From Cephalotrichum gorgonifer (Eukaryota; Ascomycota; Sordariomycetes; Microascales; Microascaceae), in NCBI GenBank assembly GCA_900312665.1, contig ONZQ02000007.1:327156-391155 (forward strand): a stretch of 64,000 bases of DNA, read 5' to 3'. The position numbers and the translations under genes are program-made. Below are positions 23,420-36,191 of the stretch, one piece after another. The first letter of the stretch is position 1, and each line of letters opens with the position of its first letter. The notes below the pieces were generated by a model. The model did not search any database. It was not told where the DNA came from and saw nothing but the letters and a program-made list of their open reading frames with translations.

Positions 23420-25716
23420 TAGTCCGGTGAGGGATTGGGGTGGGGGAGAGATGCGGCCTGATCGTCTCGGGGATGTATAAAAGGAGAGACACAGGGCTCC
23501 GCAGACACAGCCTACGCGGTCTGGAGAACACCGTCCCCGCCGCTCGGTGGTTGGACGTGAAAACGACATGGCAAAGGGTACGGGATATGACGGTAGGAAC
23601 ATGCGGGGACAGGAAAAGTGGGGCAAGGGAAGGGAGTGGCATGAGAGAAACGTGTACGCGACTTGTACAAACACGGGCTAAAGGGGGGACTGGGACGGAT
23701 GGATGGGGGAGTTAAGGAAAACATCGTCGTCGGGATCTTTGGGTTCTTAGTGTTGGGATGGAGCTGGATGGGGACGGAAAACCAGGGTGATACCCGTCTG
23801 GTGGTGGGAGTGTATGTGTTGTACATTACTTCGGGGTTTACGGCGGTCTGGGTCTCGAGGGGGAAAGGAAAAGGAGCTGGGGTTGGGATTAGGGTTGGGG
23901 TTGTTGCATGGCAATGGTTTAATGGATGATTATGATGTGTTTATTCCCTGGTCTCCATCTCGGGTGAATCTTGACTGGCCTGGTAGTCAGTCAGGTGTCT
24001 TGTAGTGGGAGTAGGGCTGGCGCTGTGAGGCACGAGGGACCCAACTGTTTTTGAACCCATCAGTAAGCTTCACTATGTTTGGATGTTGACGTTGTGCTAA
24101 ACGTGAAGTCCTTCGAGCTTGTTCAACACTCAAATCAACCTTGCAATGTTTATGCTATCTGTTTCGACAAACAGAGGAAATGAGCACATAGGCCGACCTA
24201 AGAATACTTAGCGAGGTATGTATTGCGGAAGGTGGAATTTAATATCTATCTGCCAGGACCCTGGTAGAAGCGTCTGATGCTTGACGATCTTCGTGCAGTC
24301 GTGTACCTAGTTAGTACTCGCACGTGGGTGTACTTCAACAGGTGTTGGTGGGGGCGAGCCCTTGCCCAGTGCTTGGTCATGGTGGTGTGGTGATGTCCAA
24401 GTGGTTTTGGTGGTTGCCCGTCCCCTTCATGGTTAGGTTCCCTTACAAGTGCGCTTGCTCCCTTGCCCCACTTGGAAAGGCTCCCCCGCCGCAGTTGCAG
24501 TCATGGTGCTAATGTCCGGAGGGCGGGACCGCCTGGAAGGAGCAAAAATTTCATCACTGGAGACACTTTTGTGCCTAAAAATATTCCGCCCTCTTCCGCG
24601 CCCTGTCCTGTCCACACATGTTGGTTTCGCCACAGACCCATCACAGGCCGCACTCGCCCCCGAGTACAAGTACGCACTGAGTATTACCTCGACGTCCCCG
24701 CCAGCGGTGTCCAACCTTACTCGTATGGGCAGCCGCGCAGCCAGCTTCTGCCCTCTCTGAGAGATCTCCACGGCGTTGCATAATTCAAGTCCGTAATACT
24801 GTGTAAAAGGTGCATTGGGCACTGGAACAGGGATACTGCATACTACAAGTACGAGTACCACTGCCGCCTGCCCGCCTGTCCGCCACCGCCACCGTCTCCG
24901 CCTCCCTGCGCTTCCGACGCTGCAAATAATTCTCCAATCGCGCTCGACCCCTCCCTGCCAAATAGGTAGATTAGTGGGCTGCAGAGGCAAAGTCCGCTGC
25001 CGCTGAGTTCAAATTCCACCAACCTCTACCGAACTCTATCTCCATCTAGCACCTGCCACACAGTATCCTCCCTGGCATCGCAGGCCACATTTTCTTCTCC
25101 CTCGACATCCCCTTCGAAATAGCGGAAGTGGAAGCGGAAGGACCTGCCCAACCCGGAAGGACCAAAGAGACAACCCTCATGACACACCCCTCCCACCCCC
25201 TCCAGTCCTTCCTTCCCCTTACTTGTCGTAGCACTCGAGCTGCAGAGGCAGCTCACATTCACCACGTCGTCCTTCAGGAAGAAGAGAAAGGTCACCCGCA
25301 ATTCGGCACGCGATAGAGACTTAGTCACCCCCCGGTCGCCACTAGCTGGTACTATTCTTGCCGACACTGTCCTACCCTCGTGTGAACCGGTCGAGAACGA
25401 CGACGATAGCGACGACGAAGACGAAGACGACGAGGACGACAACGACCGCGCCTCCTTCTCGTTTTCCGCCGCCTCGAATTCTAGCTTCCCCACTGTCCGG
25501 CCGTCGTCGGGCCTTCCCGCTCGCCTACAGACCCAAGTCTCGTCCCTCGTCTCGGCCGACTACGCCTCGTCGACCGCCTCGTCTCCCAGCACCGCCTACG
25601 CCGAGCTTTCCATCGACACTGAGCCTACCTCTGTGACGACCACCGAGGCCGGCGCCGAGCCGTACTCGTCTTCGGCTAGAACCCGGTCCCCTGCCAGGCA
25701 TCCTCGCAGGGCCATC
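23420..25716. other. intergenic region; 25183-25716 is an ATG-less open frame joined to UBP12
   Basis: From 23420 to about 25100 I see no gene; frames on both strands are short and unlike proteins. From 25183 onward the + strand is open, in frame with the UBP12 start at 25717, without an ATG. It reads as a plausible acidic and Ser-rich protein tail: a DDDSDDEDEDDEDD tract near 25400, then ASSTASSPSTAYAELS near 25570. It may be the missing N-terminus of Ubp12, spliced to an upstream exon that I could not define. Confidence 0.5.
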
Positions 25717-28700
25717 ATGTCTGGGGATGGAGACTGCAACCGCTCCTCCTCTCCTTTGAAGCGACGAGCCTCCAGCATGGACCCCGAACCCGACGAGACT
25801 GCCGCGGATCAGCCAGGGCCAGGATTCCCTAGGGCTATGAGTGTAGACTCTCCCGACAGCGGCCCCGGCTATGGCGAGAATCCTGATGCGGGTAAGTCGA
25901 GGTTTTCTAGCTATTGTCAAATGAGAATGCCCTTCCTTTGACGCACCCGTCTTGGGACTACCGTGCCTACCTACACGCATGAGTGCCGATCTTCCGGGAT
26001 ATACTTTATCCCCTGGCACTCGCCTCGTTCGCCTTTGCTCTTAGCACTCCACCTCAACGTTGCTTGCTAACCTTCGTTGTCCTTCTCCAACAGTCCCCCC
26101 GCTATCCGAGCAGCTCAAGATTATCCAGACCCTCCAGCGAGCTTTTAATGAAACACCTGTGCAGGACGGGGATGTGGCTGTTGTTGTTTCCAAGTCCTGG
26201 GTCAACAAGGCCCTGGCTTTGGGTGGTGATCCGAAGTTTGCCAAAGACGCGCAGCCAGGCGATACCCTGGGTCCGATCGACAACTCCGACATCATTCAAG
26301 AGTTGATCCCGGCCAAGCCGGAACCCTTCGTTCGACTGAAGCCCGGAATCGCCTTGGAAGAGACGTGCGAGCTCTTCTCCGTAGACGCGTGGGACCTTGT
26401 CTACAAATGGTACGGCCTCGAGGACGGCCAGTACCCGATATGGCGACAAGCGAGCAACTTCCAGACGGATCCCGACTGCCCGCCCAGTGTAGTCTACGAA
26501 CTACACCCTCCGGTTTTTACCGTTCATCGCCTATGGTCAGAAGTCAGCGGCATTACTCTTACCGATCAGCAAAAGGCCAGCAAACCTCCGCTTGTCCTCG
26601 CCAGGCGCGGGGTGTATGCCTATAACACGTTTCTGAAGGAAATTAAGGACGAGTTGGGGATTCCATATGATCGGAAGATTCGTCTCTGGGAGGTGGACCG
26701 CACAATCCCCGAGTCTAACGACCTCCAGCCTTCGTCTAATCCGGTCATAACCCCGCCTACCACTCCGAGTGGATCGGAGCAAAATCCTCAGGACTCATGG
26801 CATACGCTACTTTTAGATCTCCCGACCTGGTCCCAAGTTGACCGTAGCAGAAGGACTATCGTGGGTGGCGGCGGTAGTGATCAAACCGGCAACCCCAAAT
26901 ATAACGGCAAGGCCACTCTGAATGTGTACAGCCTTGTTGCCGACAAGACCCTCGTCGTCGAAGAATCTACCGAGGGCGGCGGCTGGGTGTCGACTACGAA
27001 GGCTCAGAGCTCGAGGGTAAATGGAAGGCTTGCCCCGAATAAGCTTACTACTCAATCCCGCTCTACAAGTGGTCGTAATAGTCCTGCATCTACTACGGGG
27101 CCCGTGACTCGAGGAAGGGCCGGAAAGAAGAAGAGCTGGAGAGGCGATGGCGCAGTGGGTCTCCAGAACCTCGGCAACACTTGTTATATGAATTCGGCCC
27201 TCCAGTGCGTGAGAAGCGTCGAGGAGCTTACCAAGTACTTCCTCAGCGAGGAGTACGTGGAGGAGATCAATCAAGACAACGTGCTTGGCTTTCACGGTAA
27301 GATGGCCATGGCCTATGGTAACCTATTGAGGGATATCTATCACAGCTCCTATGACTCGGTCCGTCCGTCAAGTTTCAAGAGCACCACGGGGCAGTGCAGA
27401 CCCACGTTTGCCTCGTGGGGGCAGCAGGACTCGCAAGAATTCCTGGGTTTCCTTCTTGACGCTCTACAAGAGGACCTCAACCGTGTGAAGAAGAAGCCAT
27501 ACATTGAGAAGCCCGATTCTACGGACGAAATGATTAACGACGAGGCGGCGATTGCTAAGATGGCCGATGACGTATGGGAGATAACCAAGCGCCGGGATGA
27601 CTCTGTCATTGCCGATCTGTTCACCGGTCTCTACAAGAGCACCCTGAAGTGCCCCGTCTGCCACAAGATCAGCATCACGTTCGACCCGTTCAACAACCTC
27701 ACTCTCCCGCTTCCGGTCGAGAACCTGTGGTCGAAGGCCGTGCGCTTCTACCCATTAAATGACGCCCCCGTCGACCTCGAGGTCGACATTCCCCAGCACA
27801 GCTCGATCGAAGTCATGAAGCAGTTCATCGCAGAAAGGACCGGCGTGCCCGTCGAACGTCTGATTGGCGCTGAGGAATTCAAGAGCAAATTTTTCAAAAT
27901 CTATGACGACTCGATGGATGTGTCGGACGAGATACAGTCCAATGACGTGCCAACCATTCACGAGCTAGAATGTGCCCCCTCAAACTGGCCTCCGCGACCC
28001 GTAGCGACGGAGAGGCGTCCCCGCAAGACGGACAGCGAAAATCTCGAGAGCGACGATGAAAGCTGGGACGACCCCCGCTGTGATCGGATGGCCGTGACGG
28101 TCTTCCACCGGCACGACGCTAGGTACAGTCGCGGCTATAAGAAGGACGACACTGTGCCGCCTCACTTTATCATCCTAACTCGAGAAGAGGTATGTTTGCC
28201 CATTGCCTCGCCCCCCCCCCCCCCCCTAAAAAAAATAAAAAAAAAAAAAAAAAAAAACCCTACTTCCGGGGGGCCTTACTCCAAGTGCCGATTTGGTGTT
28301 AATGTGTTCTTTCTACCTGGATAGGCCCGCAGCCAAGATGCTATCCGTCGCAAGATCCTTGAAAAGGTTGCCAGCTTTTCAACCTGGTCCATCCTCACCG
28401 AGGGCGAAGACACAGACACGGAGACTGCCGACAATACTGACGCTGATATGGCTCTTACGTCTGACGCGGACTCCGGCGACTCTAAGGTCGTTGCGAAGTC
28501 GGTTGAAGGCGAGGACGATATGGTTGATGTGGCCATGAAGGACGTTCCGGGGAAGGGCGCGCAGACTAGCAACGCTCGGTAAGTAGGATGCTGCTTTCAT
28601 TGGGAGGACGCTCTCGGCTAATAACCGTCTTACCCCTCAGGACTGCACCGGCGATTCTCAAACAGTTCAATACGAGACGTCCGGACTGGGTGGATCCAGA

Positions 28701-30677
28701 CACGTTCCTGGACCCTCGGCTCCAGAACCTATTTGAAATGAGCTATTTCACCGACGGTCGGAACTCGGACGGTGTTATGGCTACTGGCTGGAGCACGGTC
28801 GACGAGACCAGGCAGTTCCCCTCACTTTCGAGCAGGCTGCCGGAGCCCGACATGTCTGTTGATCAAGACAACCCGAGCACCGAGAGCTGGCCCAACGGCA
28901 ATGGCTCTGACAACGAGAGTGGAAGTGACAAGGCCTCTAGTAATGTGCCGTCTCAGACACGCATGATGGAGGAGTCATCTGGGGAAGAAGTTGTTTCCTA
29001 CAAGGTAAGTTTAGCAGTCATCCGATGACCTGGATCCGTGGATAGCTGGAAAAGTCACTAACGGGTACCGCAGAATTTGAATCGCATGGGCGGCCGTGGC
29101 AAGCAAAAGTATAAGGTCGGAGGCCGGGGACGACCCGGCAAGCCGGGTAAAACCTACTCGAAGAAGGAACAGCGTCGGGCGATGAAGGCGCAGCGGAACA
29201 GGCAGATGTCAGAAGCTTCGCAGTATGACGATGTACCGCCGCAGCCAGTGGTGCCTTCACTGTCCGAAGAAGGAGCTCTAATTCATCTTGGCGAGGGTAT
29301 CGTCGTTGATTGGAGCGATGAGGCGTGGGATACCGTCTTTGGTAAGACTACGGAGGAATTCGGCGACAGGCGAGGGGCCAAGACCTTCGTCGACATCGAA
29401 GAACTAAAGGATCCCGGGCTGCTGGCCAGACGCAAGATGCGAACATCTAGGCGAACGGCGGGTATTACGCTCGACGACTGTCTCGAAGAATTCGAAAGGG
29501 CCGAGGTTCTGTCCGAGCAGGATATGTGGTACTGCCCACGCTGCAAAGAGCACCGTCGAGCCAGCAAGAAGTTCGATCTGTGGAAGACGCCTGACATTCT
29601 CGTCTGCCACTTGAAGCGATTCAGCTCGTCGCACTACCGTCGTGACAAGATCGACATCAAGGTTAGCTTCCCGGTCGAGGGACTTAACCTCGAGAGTCGT
29701 GTCTTGCGGAAGGAGGACGGCAAGGATGAGATATACGATCTCATCGGCGTTGATGAGCATTATGGCGGCCTAGGAGGTGGACATTACACGGCCACCGCCA
29801 AGAACTTCATGGATGGTGAATGGTACCACTATAACGGTAAATTTTATTTCTCCCGACTCTTGTCTGATCCGGGGGGGGCTTGTTCCCTCTTCTTTTCCCT
29901 GGGGCGGTGAGGCTAACTCTACTCGTACGTACAGACAGTTCTGTCAGCAAGGTGAAGGACCCTTCCTCGGTCGTGTCACACGCGGCATATCTTTTGTTCT
30001 ACCGGAGGCGCTCGTCCATGCCGCTCGGCGGACCTCGATTTGAGGAAATCTGCGAGAGATTCGATGGGCGGCTCGACGACGAGGCAGACGGACCCGGGTC
30101 GGGGGACGACCAGGAGGTTGGCGGGTCATCCCTGTATGGCTCGTCGACCGCTGGCAAGACAGAACCCGGAGCAATTCGCCTGCGAGGGGGCAGTCGTGGT
30201 TTGGATAGTAGTAACCTCGCCAATGATGGGGGGTTACCGTCGTACACCTCGGTCCAAGCTAGTATCGAGGACGAGGGGATCGAAATGGACGAGTCCAGCA
30301 ACACGGCTGCCGCAAGCGCCTACTCGACGGGGTGGAGTTTTGGGCAACTAGATGGGCCAGAGGAAACGGGGGAAGAAGACATGGGGAAGACGTCACTCGT
30401 TGACTATGCTAGCGATGACGCGCATCAGGATTCGGCTAGCGAAGGTCGGGATAGCTTCATGGATACCGATTTCCCGCTCCCGGGCGGCTCGGGGCCGTAC
30501 TCAAGCGCGGCTGGTACGGGAGATGAACCTGCGCCTGGCGAGTACAGCGAGCCGGCGGGGGTTGCTGCGGACGGCACAACGCAGATTACATGGAGCGAGG
30601 GGTGGCGGGGGTCGCAAAACCAAGATTCCGACGCTGTTGCGGAGATTCGACTGGAGGACGAGTCTAAGGAGCAGTAA
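25717..30677 (+). CDS. UBP12: ubiquitin-specific protease Ubp12 (DUSP + USP domains)
   Basis: Six exons: 25717-25891, 26094-28189, 28325-28578, 28641-29004, 29074-29836 and 29935-30677, giving 1464 residues from the first ATG in frame. A DUSP domain lies near residues 65-165 (LSEQLKIIQTLQRAFNET, then VVSKSWVNKAL). The USP domain starts at GLQNLGNTCYMNSALQCV, where C422 is the nucleophile. The zinc-ribbon-like CPVC and CPRC pairs are present, and the His box GGLGGGHYTATAKN places catalytic H1200. Between them is an insert of several hundred acidic and Gly/Lys-rich residues, as in yeast Ubp12 and USP4/15-type enzymes. It removes ubiquitin from proteins; yeast Ubp12 acts on several substrates including mitofusin, but substrates here are unknown. 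The C-terminal 230 residues are disordered. The true N-terminus may extend upstream. Confidence 0.93.
28211..28260. repeat. poly(C)-poly(A) run inside UBP12 intron 2
   Basis: Sixteen C residues are followed by a T and then about 30 mostly A residues, all inside the 135-bp second intron. A similar C-run/A-run unit occurs in non-coding DNA at 48072-48106. Confidence 0.9.
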
Positions 30678-32118
30678 ATGGTGGGGATGGTACTCGGCAT
30701 GGAGGTACACGTTTGTGGCTCGGATATTGGGCTATGATTCATACTTGACAGCATGGGGGGGCGATATGATTAGCGTAAAAAAAAGGGGGGGCATTCGTGC
30801 GAATGAGGGCAGGAGATAAAAGGGCCGGGGGGAAGGAGGTGTCCATGGGGTGTTTATTCTTCACTTTGATTTTCTTCTTCCTTTTCCCTTAAAGCATAGA
30901 CCATGTTAGACGTCGTATGCTACAAGTACTCGCTTTAACTCCCACGAGGGTGGGGAGGGAAGAGGGCGGTTGTGGCTCATGGACTGGTTAAACCGTGTAC
31001 TTGGGAGTTTAGGTTTGCATCATCGGATAAGCATTTTACAGAGGAGAGACGGGGACGGAATGAAGATACTGCACAGTGATGAATGCTCCGGGTGGTTGTG
31101 ACTATGGAACGGCATATAGGGAATTGACGCATGAACGATGTATGTGTGCCTCGAGTGGAAGTGTGATGGTGCTAACAACGAACGACTGGACATCGGAAAT
31201 GCAGTTGGAAGAGTGTTTCTTGTCCGAAGTACAACCAGGGGCAATGCAGGAACGCGGTGGCTATGACGTGTGAGGACGCAAGGCGGCGGACAGGCATCAG
31301 CCGACATCGGGAGGACTGGCTGGGGAATTGGATGCCCTCTGACTTCCGAGCCCCTTCTCTCTTCGGATCGAAGTCCGAGGTGCTGCTCCAAGCAGCTGAT
31401 TCATTGGGAACCCCGAGACACTGTCTTCTGTGCTAGGAACCGACATCTGATGAATTGGCAATACCCGCTTCTCTTGGTATCCTCGTGCCACGCACATAAT
31501 ACATGTACAAGTACTCCGTATGTGAGCGACAACGCCCCAGGTATGTCTCCTCCATTGATTGGTGCTGCCGGGAGTGCTGGTCCATCCAGGTACATCGCGT
31601 GTGGATGCCTGGTTCTCACGCCAACAGTGTGAAGATAAGAATACAGAGTACGTACTTTACTAGGTGCGGAGAGATATCCCACCGGCCTGAAGTCACTGGG
31701 ACTTTTGTGGATAGGTACTTGTTACCGCGTTTCGGTCACCCCACGGAAGAAAACGCCTACTGTTGAGGCAAAGGCTAGCGTGTAGACGTTCAGCTTGGTC
31801 CGGGTGGCCAAAGTACCGAGTACTACCGTACCACTTTGGGGTTGCCCCCGTTTCAACTTGGCCGGATGACCCGTCTTCCCAAGCACCGACCGCCTGTGGC
31901 TATCGCCGGCGCTGTCGTCACTCCGCCTCCAGACAGTCAGTCGTCACCCACGGAGCTAGCTGCCTGCATCTCCCCTCTCCTCCACCCACACTTCCTCACC
32001 TCCCTCCATCATCTCCATTCCCCAACCTTTCTATCCAGACTCAATCCGTCGGACAATTATCAGCAGTACCATCATATTAATACTCAATTTCATCTATACC
32101 TTCTTATTTCTGCCCACC
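30678..32118. other. intergenic region between UBP12 and carboxypeptidase Y
   Basis: No gene is seen. GTAC-type words occur at about 30922-30932, 31502-31520, 31647-31660 and 31815-31835. The last about 150 bp are CT-rich and resemble the leader of the next gene. Confidence 0.5.
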
Positions 32119-33803
32119 ATGAGGCTCAGATCCCCGGCCCTGCTCGTAGGCGCCGCCACCTCGGCCTTCGCCTTCGACCAGGTCGTCCTCGGTGGCGGAG
32201 ACGCTGGCGTCGGCAACAAGCCCGCCAACACATGGGAGGCCATCCAGGACGCCCTCTCAGGCGCGGGCGACCAGGCCAAGGCGCTTTGGGATGAAGTCAC
32301 GCTTCTCGCCCCCGAGGCTGTGGCGTCCTTCAAGAAGTCGGCGCTCGCCCACAAGCCTAAGCCGGCCAGGCGGAGGCCGGACTCGGAGTGGGACCACATC
32401 GTCAGGGGCGCCGAGGTCAACAAGCTCTGGGCGGCCGAGAGCGCGGAGAAGGGCGCCGACGCGCGCGTGCTGGAGTCGTATGATATGAGGACCAGGGCGG
32501 TGAACCCCGCCGCGTTGGGGATCGACGAAGTTAAGCAGTACAGCGGATATCTCGACGACAACGAGAACGACAAGCATCTCTTTTACTGTAAGTTGGGCCT
32601 TCGACCGCTAGCCAGTTTGAACGGGGGGGTTGCTAATGATTGGTAGGGTTCTTCGAGTCTAGGAACGATCCCGTGAACGACCCCGTCGTCCTCTGGCTCA
32701 ACGGTGGGCCCGGATGCTCCTCGCTGACCGGTCTCTTCCTCGAGCTCGGCCCGTCGAGCATCGACAAGAACATCAAGATCGTGCACAACCCGCATGCCTG
32801 GAACAACAATGCCTCGGTCATCTTCCTCGACCAGCCCGTCAACGCCGGGTTCTCTTACAGCGGATCGTCCGTCACCGACAGCGTGGCGGCCGGCAAGGAC
32901 ATCTACGCCCTTCTCACCCTCTTCTTCCACCAGTTCCCCCAGTACGCCAAGCAGGACTTCCACATCGCAGGCGAGTCCTACGCCGGGCACTACATCCCCG
33001 TCTTCACGGCTGAGATCCTGTCCCACAAGGATCGCAACATCAACCTGAAGAGTATCCTCATCGGTAACGGCCTTACCGACGGCCTCACGCAGTACGCACA
33101 CTACCGCCCCATGGCCTGCGGCGAGGGCGGATACCCGGCGGTCCTGAGCGAGAGCGAGTGCCAGTCCATGGACAACGCCCTGCCCAGGTGCCAGTCCCTG
33201 ATCAGCAGCTGCTATGAGTCCGGGAGCGCGTGGTCGTGCGTCCCGGCGAGCATCTACTGCAACAACGCGATGATCGGCCCCTACCAGAGGACGGGGCGCA
33301 ACGTCTACGACATCCGCGGGCCGTGCGAGGACAGCAGCAACCTCTGCTACTCGGCGCTCGGGTATATCTCCGAATATCTCAACCGCCAGTCCGTCATGGA
33401 CGCGGTCGGCGCTGAGGTGTCGAGCTACGACAGCTGCAACATGGACATCAACCGCGGGTTCCTCTTCGCGGGTGACTGGTTCCAGCCCTACCATCAGCTC
33501 GTGCCTGATATCCTCGACGAGATCCCCGTGCTCATCTATGCCGGCGATGCCGACTACATCTGCAACTGGCTCGGCAACCAGGCGTGGACCGAGGCCCTAC
33601 CGTGGCCAGGCAAGAAGGCGTTCAACGACGCCAAGATCGTGGACCTGAAGACAGGTGAAGGGGAGAAGGCGTATGGCAAGGTGAAGTCGAGCGGGAACTT
33701 TACCTTCATGCAGATCTACCAGGCGGGACACATGGTGCCGATGGATCAGCCGGCCGCCTCGCTTGACTTCTTGAACCGCTGGATTGGCGGCGAGTGGGCC
33801 TAA
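32119..33803 (+). CDS. PRC1: carboxypeptidase Y, vacuolar serine carboxypeptidase (S10)
   Basis: Two exons, 32119-32587 and 32647-33803 (59-bp intron), encode 541 residues. A signal peptide (MRLRSPALLVGAATSAFA) is followed by a propeptide of about 110 residues. The mature enzyme has the oxyanion region WLNGGPGCSSLTG. The catalytic triad is Ser267 in GESYAGHY, Asp in GDADYICNW (D459 by family alignment) and His518 in QAGHMVPMDQP. Many paired Cys and several NxT/S sites fit a glycosylated vacuolar enzyme. The family removes C-terminal residues from peptides in the vacuole after activation by proteinase A. The intron splits the Trp codon just before FFESRNDP. A long open frame on the opposite strand (32583-33494) is a codon-bias shadow. 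Confidence 0.96.
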
Positions 33804-34675
33804 GTGGAACCCAGGTCGGGTCTTTCATGCTCTGGGACGTAGCTTAGTTGGAACAGTGGGAAGCGAGAATGGAACAGTGATTAGTGAATAAATTGTATCG
33901 GGATTACCGTATTGGTGATAAGTTTCAGGTACCTCGAGTGAACTTGCCTCCTCATCATGTGTGTTAGTCTACGCCCCTTTTTTAATGACGCCGGTTGAGA
34001 ATTGGCCGCTCGATCTTGCAGACCTTTGTTTATGTGCATCACTTTTGTCTCCTCATAAGACAAATTTGCTGCCAACAACGTGAGAAAACAACGTTGACAC
34101 CGGGCCTGTGTCGAGAGCTGTTATTGGCACCCAGACTGTCAAATCCGCACCCGCCCTAGCGCCTGTACGTACCTCAACCTTAGCCTTGGAATTGGTCAAC
34201 TGTACCTGCTCCTCATAGCTTCACATTTGTTTGTGCATCACGAAGGAAGTAGCGACCAGCTCTTGGCTTTGCTTACGAGGGCACTCGAACACGGAATACT
34301 CGCCTCGACAGAGACAAGACCCAGCCTACATCCTTGACACAAAATAAATCACTGATCACGGACTGTTGCCTCACCAGACAACGCCTGCTCGCTCTCTTTC
34401 TTCTCGCCTAGCTTTTACTTCTTCTCTCAACGGAAGCTTCCGAAAGTACGAGTTGGCCTCTCACCACGGGTACGATATTGAACCGGCTGTTTGGCTGTCC
34501 TACCTTTTCCACACACACACGCTTCATCCAAGCACGAGACCAGACCAGACAGAAGCGCAGAGCCAGATCCCTCCTACCTGTAACGGGCCTCTCGCCATCC
34601 AACCCCAGAAGGAACACACGACCACGACCGAATTCAAACCCACATAAACCACCGCGACAAACCACAGCCGCGACA
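33804..34675. other. intergenic region between CPY and the CFIm25 gene
   Basis: No gene is seen. An AATAAA at 33887-33892, about 85 bp after the CPY stop, is a candidate polyadenylation signal. The frame upstream of 34676 is open back to about 34478 but has no ATG-started conserved sequence. Confidence 0.5.
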
Positions 34676-35632
34676 ATGTCCACCATACCCCCCGAGGTCC
34701 TCGAGTCCTCTCAGCCTCCCATCATCCCGCTCCCATTCAACGCGAACCAGCCGCGCACAGTCCGGCTCTATCCACTCTCGAACTACACCTTCGGCGTCAA
34801 GGAGACGCAACCGGAGGAGGACCCGTCAGTCATCGCGCGCCTGAAGCGGCTCGAGGAGCACTACGCCGAGTACGGTATGCGCCGCACGTGCGAAGGCATA
34901 CTCGTGTGCCACGAGCACAACCATCCCCACATACTCATGCTGCAGATCGCCAACGCCTTCTTCAAGCTTCCCGGCGACTACCTCCGGCCCGAGGAGGACG
35001 AGTTGGAGGGGTTCAAGGCTAGGCTCGACGAGAGGCTCGCGCCCGTGGGGAGGCTGGGGGAGGAGGAAGGGGGCGCGAGGGGGGAGTGGGAGGTTGGCGA
35101 GTGTGTCGCCCAGTGGTGGCGGCCCAACTTCGAGACGTTTATGTATCCGTTTATACCTGCCCATGTTACGCGGCCGAAGGAGTGTAAGAAGTTGTACTTC
35201 TTACAGCTTCCGGAGACGAGTGAGTTACCCCTTATCACCATTACCATACCCCTGACTGCCGCTTCCCCTATACCCCTCCCCAACCATTTTCTCAGGGAAG
35301 GAGGACATGAACACTAACCACCGAGTTTTTTCCTCTTTAATACAGAGATCCTCAGCGTTCCCAAGAACATGAAGCTCCTCGCCGTCCCCCTCTTCGAGCT
35401 CTATGACAACACGGCCCGCTATGGCCCGCAGCTCTCGGCGATCCCGCACCTTCTGAGCAGGTACAACTTCGAATTCGTCGACGAGGACGGGCAGGTCGTG
35501 GCTGCGACCCCCGGCGGGGCGGCGCCGGAGGGGTACGTGCCGCGTACGAAGGTGCTCCTCGACGGGGACGCGGACGTGGACAGAGAGGGAGACGGGGGCG
35601 ACGCGGAGATGGCGGGGAACGGGACGGACTAA
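34676..35632 (+). CDS. pre-mRNA cleavage factor Im 25 kDa subunit (CFIm25/NUDT21/CPSF5)
   Basis: Two exons, 34676-35219 and 35346-35632, encode 276 residues. The protein carries the atypical Nudix fold of CFIm25: RTVRLYPLSNYTFGVKE at the N-terminus, then MRRTCEGILVCHEHNHPHIL, FFKLPGDYLRPEEDE and WWRPNFETFMYPFIPAHVTR. After the intron come KILSVPKNMKLLAVPLFELY and YGPQLSAIPHLLSRYNFEF. In the family this protein binds UGUA in pre-mRNA and guides poly(A) site choice; it lacks the catalytic Nudix box, as seen here. The usual length is about 230. The excess comes from a Glu/Gly-rich insert around residues 122-140 and a Gly/Asp-rich C-terminal tail. Budding yeast lacks this subunit, so its presence fits a filamentous fungus. 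Confidence 0.95.
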
Positions 35633-36191
35633 TGACATAAGTTCCAATCCGGCAGGGGGATGAATGCGAGGGCGAGGGCGAGGGCGAATGGGGTACCCCC
35701 GGGGTAACGGAGGATAGCGTGGGCTGAAGTTCTGGAGCAAGTTTGGGGAGTGGGATGACTGGGGGCTATGGGAGATGAATAAGAGTGGGAAGGAGCGAGG
35801 AATGATAGGATGGCTGTTACACTCATGGTCGAGGACTAGAAAAAAGAGGTCGCAGCGGGTTTGGGGGGAGGAGGGGGGGAGGCGGAGTTTAGGGCGTTGA
35901 TTCGGCATGCATGTGTGTAATATCATGTTTTCACTTATTCTCCTTTTTTTAAGAATCGAAAGCGGTCTTCTATTCTTATTTATGGTTTCCAGACTTGGCT
36001 TTCCGTGGAGGTCCTGCGCCCACGCCCTCTTCATCTTGCCTACGACGGCCTACATGTATATCTGACATCCACATCCACCATCCACCGTCGTCGCTCTCAC
36101 GTCTCCGCCTGTTCTCTGTGAGACCCGCCCAGAACGTGATACTTCCAGCTTCTGGTCTCAACTACATCTTGCCGTTCGTCCGCTGATCCCG
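35633..36191. other. intergenic region between convergent genes
   Basis: Contains the 3' flanks of the CFIm25 gene (+) and the YjbQ gene (-). A GAGGGC hexamer repeat (about five units) lies at 35666-35696. No gene is seen. Confidence 0.55.

Noticed and set aside
22993..23674. Antisense frames over the end of the phosphodiesterase gene
   Set aside because: They follow the coding strand's codon bias and include Ser/Arg/Pro-rich noise.
24964..25030. tRNA-like A-box (TAGATTAGTGG) and B-box (GTTCAAATTCC)
   Set aside because: The flanking bases do not form a proper acceptor stem or T-stem, and the box spacing is off; not a tRNA.
25026..25493. 155-codon minus-strand frame with a long serine run
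   Set aside because: It is the complement of the acidic Asp/Glu tract upstream of UBP12, which makes better sense on the + strand.
32583..33494. 303-codon open frame opposite carboxypeptidase Y
   Set aside because: A shadow of the strongly GC-biased coding strand; the sense strand has a complete conserved enzyme.
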